Below are positions 54,332-58,570 of a stretch of DNA of 58,570 bases, in pieces; position 1 is the first letter of the stretch, and each line of letters starts with the position of its first letter. The stretch covers positions 1-58,570 of the forward strand of contig CAIOYD010000068.1 of NCBI GenBank assembly GCA_903862415.1, read 5' to 3'. The translations under genes and the position numbers were made by a program. The DNA comes from an uncultured Oxalobacteraceae bacterium (lineage in GTDB: Bacteria > Pseudomonadota > Gammaproteobacteria > Burkholderiales > Burkholderiaceae_D). Below the pieces are notes generated by a model. That model was given only the letters and a program-made list of their open reading frames with translations, ran no database searches and was not told the DNA's origin.

Positions 54332-56524
54332 TTAAAGCACTTTATCAAAAATAAATTTTACCCTGTCAACCTGCTTGGGTTTAATTGCGAATGTTTTATA
54401 ACTGCCTATACTTGACTCCAAGTTAAACCAATGAACCTGCGGAACATATTCTCCGGGAAAATCCACGCTGGCGATTTCCACACCATTCAAATTTAACACC
54501 AGCGTAGTGCCACCGTTAACATAGTGAGTTTCTAATCTCAATTTTTCGATAAAATATTTCTGCTGTTGATTGCTTACGCCGCGAACGAAAGAAATAATTT
54601 TGCGCCCCAACTCCGGACCATTTTCCTGCTGCATACGAACACGGAAGGCCACGAACAAATCAAAGATAGAAAAAATATCGTCCCGCAATTTGAACTCATG
54701 TTCATTTCCAGCCACCGGCAGCCAAAATTGCGGTGGCGGCACATAACTGTCCGGCATGGCTTCAGAGTCAATCACTTCACCCGTAAGTGTCAACGTCACC
54801 ATACTGACGCCATTGTCGAAGGAATCAAATTTCAATCGCAGTGCTGCGATAAAATTCTGGCGCTGATCTGAATCAACCAAATTTAATTTATAGAAAAAAT
54901 TCTCAATGGCATCGATGCTGCCATCTTTGGGAACCAAATTAACAAATAACTCCCTGCTTTCCGGAAGCTGAACCCAACGCATGAATTGTTCAATGCCACG
55001 CCTTCCTGCGTTCTCGCACACAGTGGGCTTATTCCCATCCGCATCATAAAAACAGGGTATTGAATTAAGTAAGGTAATCTGACAACGTGCCCCAATCACA
55101 CTGCCATCTTCCGACAAGTCTGTAAATGCACAATGAAAAAAACAGGTTTCCTCCAATTCGGCCCCAGCATCGTTATCCGAGTTCGCATCCCATAGTGAAA
55201 AAGCCGTAGCCTTAAACCAAACCTGATCTTCAAACTCGTGCTCTATTTGAATTGCTTGATACTTTACCCGCACATTTCCCGGATTATCGTTACGATGGAT
55301 CCATGCTATTGCCGGGAAAGGGAGTTGCGTGGTGCAACTCAGATAATTTAACAGACAAGCTAATCTGTTTTCCTGAGATAACTTACCAAATTCAATCAAC
55401 ACCTGCTCGTCAGCATAATCGCTGACACTGTCGTCTTCGCGCTCCGAACCAACAGTGGAATCCGGACTTGAATGGGTTTCATCCTCATCAGGACCAGACA
55501 CTAAAACAATCTTATTCAGTTCCACTGCAGGCGAATCCAACCGATATTGAGCAAGCGCACAATCATATACTTCCTGGGTTACCACAACCGTCAGACGTGG
55601 AACGTTAAGAGATGACTCAAACAGAGCAAGCTTTGCAGCATTTATCTGATAACTATCTGGTTCTTCCCTGCTGTTTTGAAAAAAGCGGATTTGCGGAATA
55701 TATTCTTCATAAAAATGTACGCTGGCAAAAGCAAAATCATTCAATTTCAACGTTACCGTCGTATAACCATCATGATAATTTAAATGAATTTTTAAATTTT
55801 GCAAAAAAATTTGCCGCTGCTCCTGATTTATTTGCACGACAAAAGCAAGAATTATTTGCTCAAACTCCACACTGTTTGCGGTATTCAATTTAGGCTTGAC
55901 ATTCTCATTAAAAACCGCCCACACATCTACACAGGTAAAAATATCATCCCGCAATGTAAATTTATGCTCTTCTATGGCTTGCCACAATCCCGGGTGTGGC
56001 GCAAAGTTATTGGCACGTATTTTTTTACTGCCGATAATGCCATTGGAAAACGATAATATAATTTTGGCTTTCCCATTCAAAAGCTCAGTTTTAAGATTGA
56101 GTTCAGCCATAAAATTTTGGCGCTGATCACTGCGAACAAGACTCAACAGCGCGATAATTTTTTTCTCAACCGTGACGCCGTCGTCAAAGCGCAAATTTTT
56201 ATCAACCACTGGTTTTTCATCATCAGCAGAATCAACATCGACCGCCAAATTTTCATTTGCCGCCGTATCCTCATCACTTTCCAGGCCATCATCCAACCGT
56301 GCTTTACCAATTTTTCCCCCAGCGGCATCCATTAATGCAAAGAGTAATTTTACCTGCCCTTTATGATCAGAAATGCCAAAATAATCGGTAATTTTTTGCG
56401 CCAGGCTGCGATTGGCAATGGCTTTTTCCTGACTTTTTGAAGTGATCGCATTCACAACAGATAATCTGGAAACTACGTCATAGTGATTACCTGACTGGGG
56501 ATTTAATTTAAGAGAATAAGGCAT
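54332..56524 (-). CDS. Large repeat protein of unknown function
   Basis: A 730-residue protein of no family I recognise. A motif of about 50 residues occurs four times, starting near 133, 236, 554 and 653. Its pattern is (D/E/Q)QRQxF...L-x-L...NG...L-x-LN...S-x-F...Y-x-P. Copies 1-2 and 3-4 form two ~190-residue blocks, each with a conserved LRDDIF in the linker (KFTLRDDIF, EFKLRDDIF). Residues about 75-110 are very acidic. There is no signal peptide or membrane segment. GGAG lies eight bases before the start. The codon use is more AT-rich than the neighbouring genes. Confidence 0.78.
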   Translation of the reverse strand: MPYSLKLNPQSGNHYDVVSRLSVVNAITSKSQEKAIANRSLAQKITDYFGISDHKGQVKLLFALMDAAGGKIGKARLDDGLESDEDTAANENLAVDVDSADDEKPVVDKNLRFDDGVTVEKKIIALLSLVRSDQRQNFMAELNLKTELLNGKAKIILSFSNGIIGSKKIRANNFAPHPGLWQAIEEHKFTLRDDIFTCVDVWAVFNENVKPKLNTANSVEFEQIILAFVVQINQEQRQIFLQNLKIHLNYHDGYTTVTLKLNDFAFASVHFYEEYIPQIRFFQNSREEPDSYQINAAKLALFESSLNVPRLTVVVTQEVYDCALAQYRLDSPAVELNKIVLVSGPDEDETHSSPDSTVGSEREDDSVSDYADEQVLIEFGKLSQENRLACLLNYLSCTTQLPFPAIAWIHRNDNPGNVRVKYQAIQIEHEFEDQVWFKATAFSLWDANSDNDAGAELEETCFFHCAFTDLSEDGSVIGARCQITLLNSIPCFYDADGNKPTVCENAGRRGIEQFMRWVQLPESRELFVNLVPKDGSIDAIENFFYKLNLVDSDQRQNFIAALRLKFDSFDNGVSMVTLTLTGEVIDSEAMPDSYVPPPQFWLPVAGNEHEFKLRDDIFSIFDLFVAFRVRMQQENGPELGRKIISFVRGVSNQQQKYFIEKLRLETHYVNGGTTLVLNLNGVEIASVDFPGEYVPQVHWFNLESSIGSYKTFAIKPKQVDRVKFIFDKVL

Positions 56525-56766
56525 ACACGTAACTCCGGCAGCGGTTAATTGCTTATTACGATGAACTATATATTCACCTGATTAAGCATTGAAAAAATTC
56601 CAAACTAACACCAGTTCAAAAATTTGTTCACTGTTAATAACCCGTACATATGGAAAATTTATTCTCAAGAAATATTCAGCCGCTTACCAAAAAATGGACG
56701 CAGCCGTACCAGCAACAAGGAAAAATTGTTACTACGAAGTCAAGGTGGAAAATATAAAAAGACAGG

Positions 56767-57228
56767 CTACCAGGACTGGTAAGGATGGCGCTGCAAACTG
56801 GCGTTCAGATAACGCTTATCGTGGGTGACTTCCTGCGCCAGCCAGTCTGGCCGGGCAAACGCTTGATCTTCACTGCTGAGTTCGATTTCAGCCACCACCA
56901 GTCCGGCATTGTCACCCAGAAAAACATCGAGCTCCCACAACATGCCCGCGTAGGGAATGCGGTAGCGCTGTTTTTCAATCAGCGGCTGGCTGCACAACAA
57001 CAGTAGTTCCTGTGCATCTTGCAGCGGAATCGAATATTCCCATTCAGAACGGGTAATGCCATGCGAAGCTCCCTTAATCGTCAGCATGGCCTGTGCGCCT
57101 TCGACCCGCACGCGGATCACTTTTTCCGGTGTGGCCAACAGGTAGCCCTGACGCATAATTTCTCCCTGCGGCAGGGTTTTCCATGGCTTACCGGAAACCA
57201 GAAACTTGCGTTCGATTTCTAGCGCCAT
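56767..57228 (-). CDS. CYTH-domain protein (triphosphatase/adenylate cyclase-like)
   Basis: A 153-residue CYTH protein forming the triphosphate tunnel fold. It has the signature EIERKFLV at residues 4-11, then RVRVEGAQAMLTIKG, EWEYSIP, KQRYRIP and a late EIELSSEDQAF. Similar small members hydrolyse inorganic triphosphate, and a few are adenylate or thiamine triphosphate enzymes. It begins 5 bases after the carboxypeptidase gene stop, on the same strand, so both are probably cotranscribed. Confidence 0.92.
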   Translation of the reverse strand: MALEIERKFLVSGKPWKTLPQGEIMRQGYLLATPEKVIRVRVEGAQAMLTIKGASHGITRSEWEYSIPLQDAQELLLLCSQPLIEKQRYRIPYAGMLWELDVFLGDNAGLVVAEIELSSEDQAFARPDWLAQEVTHDKRYLNASLQRHPYQSW

Positions 57229-57233
57229 AGTGC

Positions 57234-58364
57234 CTATACAGTCCGGTTGACGTGCTGCCAGATCGGCTGCAACATTGCCTCGCCAAGACGCGCGCTGCGT
57301 TCGCCATCCCAGCCAACAATGGCATCCGGCAATTCGGCATTATCCTTGAAGGGTAATTCCAGTGTGAGCGAGACACATTTAAAATGATGCCCCACATATT
57401 TGGAGGCCAGCTTTAACAGATCTTCATAATACTTATCGGTCGGGTAGCCATAGCGGGTCTGAAAATCCGGGCTGGCGGTGACGAAATTAGTGACGAAGGC
57501 AGTTTGTTCGGCAATCTGACGTTGGCTAAAACCCTCCAGCATTTCACTGCCGGCGACAAACACATATGGCAAACCTTCATCGCCGTGAATATCGAGGAAT
57601 AAATCACAGCCCGTGGCATGAATCTTGTTTTTAACATGAAATACTTCCGGACTGGTCTCCAGACTCGGTGACATCCATTCACGGTTCAAATTGGCACCCG
57701 CCGCATTGGTGCGCAGATTACCGCGCACCGAGCCATCCGGATTCATGTTCGGGACCACATAAAACACTGCTTTTTGCAAAATTTTGCGCGCAATCGGATT
57801 GGCAGCATCCAGCAGAGCTTCGAGCATGCCTTCCACCAGCCATTCCGCCATACTCTCACCCGGATGCTGACGGGCAATCACCCAGATTTTTTGCTCGGCA
57901 CTTTCTTCACCGATGACCAGTAAATTCAAATCCCGTCCATCAACAGTACTGCCCAGGTCTTCCATACGCACTAACGGCGAATAGGCCGCGCGCCCCAGCA
58001 AAGACAGGTGCCGCTCCCACGAATAGGGTTCAAAGTAGGCATAATAAACACTGTCTTCGGTCGGCGTATGGTTTATCTTGAGTACACCATCTTCATAGTC
58101 GGTATCGACCCGGAACCATTCTTCGCGGTCATAACTGGCCACGGCGCGGTAACCTTCCCAGCCGGACGGATAAGTCGCCTGACCGGCATTTAAAATTTGC
58201 AGACAGCATTCCTGGTCCCGCGCGCCCTGAAGGCGGAAATAAAACCACTGCATGAAATCGGCATGGGAATCTTTACGCAAATTCAACTCAATATGCGCCG
58301 GATGCGCCGTGCTGAGCACCTCAATAGCACCGGCATCAAATTGGGAACTGATTTTAATTGTCAT
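57234..58364 (-). CDS. M14-family zinc carboxypeptidase
   Basis: A 376-residue M14 peptidase of the bacterial cytosolic carboxypeptidase-like group. An N-terminal beta domain (1-130) precedes the catalytic domain. Zinc ligands are in RQHPGES (His, Glu) and DIHGDE (His); NPDG and NREW are the substrate-binding residues, and the general-base Glu is in LTLELPF. No signal peptide is seen. It likely trims peptides or removes C-terminal acidic residues. It is upstream of the CYTH gene and close to tRNA-Pro on the other strand. Confidence 0.92.
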   Translation of the reverse strand: MTIKISSQFDAGAIEVLSTAHPAHIELNLRKDSHADFMQWFYFRLQGARDQECCLQILNAGQATYPSGWEGYRAVASYDREEWFRVDTDYEDGVLKINHTPTEDSVYYAYFEPYSWERHLSLLGRAAYSPLVRMEDLGSTVDGRDLNLLVIGEESAEQKIWVIARQHPGESMAEWLVEGMLEALLDAANPIARKILQKAVFYVVPNMNPDGSVRGNLRTNAAGANLNREWMSPSLETSPEVFHVKNKIHATGCDLFLDIHGDEGLPYVFVAGSEMLEGFSQRQIAEQTAFVTNFVTASPDFQTRYGYPTDKYYEDLLKLASKYVGHHFKCVSLTLELPFKDNAELPDAIVGWDGERSARLGEAMLQPIWQHVNRTV

Positions 58365-58476
58365 CGTATGTACTCAGTAAGATCATCAGGAAGCGTATTC
58401 TCCCCCGATTAGCGGTGTTTCATCAAGCAATCAAAAAATTTAACTACCTGCAGTAGTATTTTGGTGAAAAATTAAC

Positions 58477-58482
58477 TATAAT
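58477..58482 (+). promoter_or_regulatory. Probable -10 of tRNA-Pro
   Basis: Perfect TATAAT ending 11 bases before the mature tRNA start. A matching -35 is not convincing. Confidence 0.5.
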
Positions 58483-58493
58483 TTGGCCCTTGG

Positions 58494-58570
58494 CGGGGCG
58501 TAGCGCAGCCTGGTAGCGTACATGCATGGGGTGCATGGGGTCGTGTGTTCGAATCACACCGTCCCGACCA
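58494..58570 (+). tRNA. tRNA-Pro (GGG)
   Basis: A 77-base cloverleaf with encoded CCA at the very end of the window. Acceptor CGGGGCG/CGTCCCG with one G-T pair, anticodon loop ATGGGGT with anticodon GGG, T-arm with GTTCGAATC. The sequence after it lies outside the window. Confidence 0.95.

Noticed and set aside
56589-56828. 79-codon plus-strand frame next to the CYTH gene
   Set aside because: TTG start, no ribosome site, and it overlaps the end of the CYTH gene on the other strand.

Overview
The window looks like chromosomal DNA of a gammaproteobacterium, most likely Pseudomonadales and Moraxellaceae-like. The main reasons are a complete PilG-PilH-PilI-PilJ-ChpA (Chp) chemosensory operon and a core block of hupB, purT, nadB, a WrbA-type reductase, DUF2069, an FAD-linked oxidase and a DUF4124 protein. 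The assignment is inference from gene content; there is no rRNA here to test it.

Layout. (1) 1-142: tandem 36-bp palindromic repeats. (2) 147-10525, minus strand: a fatty-acid/xenobiotic-type catabolic cluster (acyl-CoA ligase, membrane protein, sulfatase, GST-fold protein, DUF1254/DUF1214 protein, HSL-family hydrolase, DUF2147 protein, Baeyer-Villiger-type monooxygenase, SDR). Two near-identical palindromes lie before its first gene and before its last three genes, suggesting one outside regulator. (3) 10646-15007: two AT-rich tandem paralogues of unknown function that share promoters and flanks. (4) 15048-18485: a dimethylargininase-like enzyme and a divergent LuxR-type response regulator/hybrid kinase pair. 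(5) 18593-26309, plus strand: the Chp operon, whose PilG has an extra degenerate receiver domain. (6) 26358-38609, minus strand: a Tad/Flp pilus locus headed by an AAA ATPase. (7) 39087-41490: an OprB-type porin and three small genes, including a 52-residue collagen-like lipoprotein.

(8) 41694-47707: a 6-kb mobilisable island in the 3' end of tRNA-Asp, bounded by perfect 21-bp repeats. It carries a tyrosine integrase, a MobV-type relaxase, a DUF3987 ATPase, iteron-like GTCTAC repeats, a possible oriT and three small unknown genes. Just outside its left end are 44-bp direct repeats containing tRNA-like pieces. (9) 47690-54314: tRNA-Asp, tRNA-Val and hupB (minus), then purT, nadB, wrbA-like, DUF2069, FAD oxidase and DUF4124 genes (plus). 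(10) 54332-58570: a large unknown protein with four copies of an internal motif, a CYTH phosphatase/cyclase-like protein, an M14 carboxypeptidase and tRNA-Pro at the right edge.

The best candidates for undescribed biology are the tandem paralogue cassettes (10646-15007), the four-repeat protein (54332-56524), the small island with its own candidate control sites, and the palindrome-controlled catabolic cluster. All functional claims come from reading motifs; no database search was possible.
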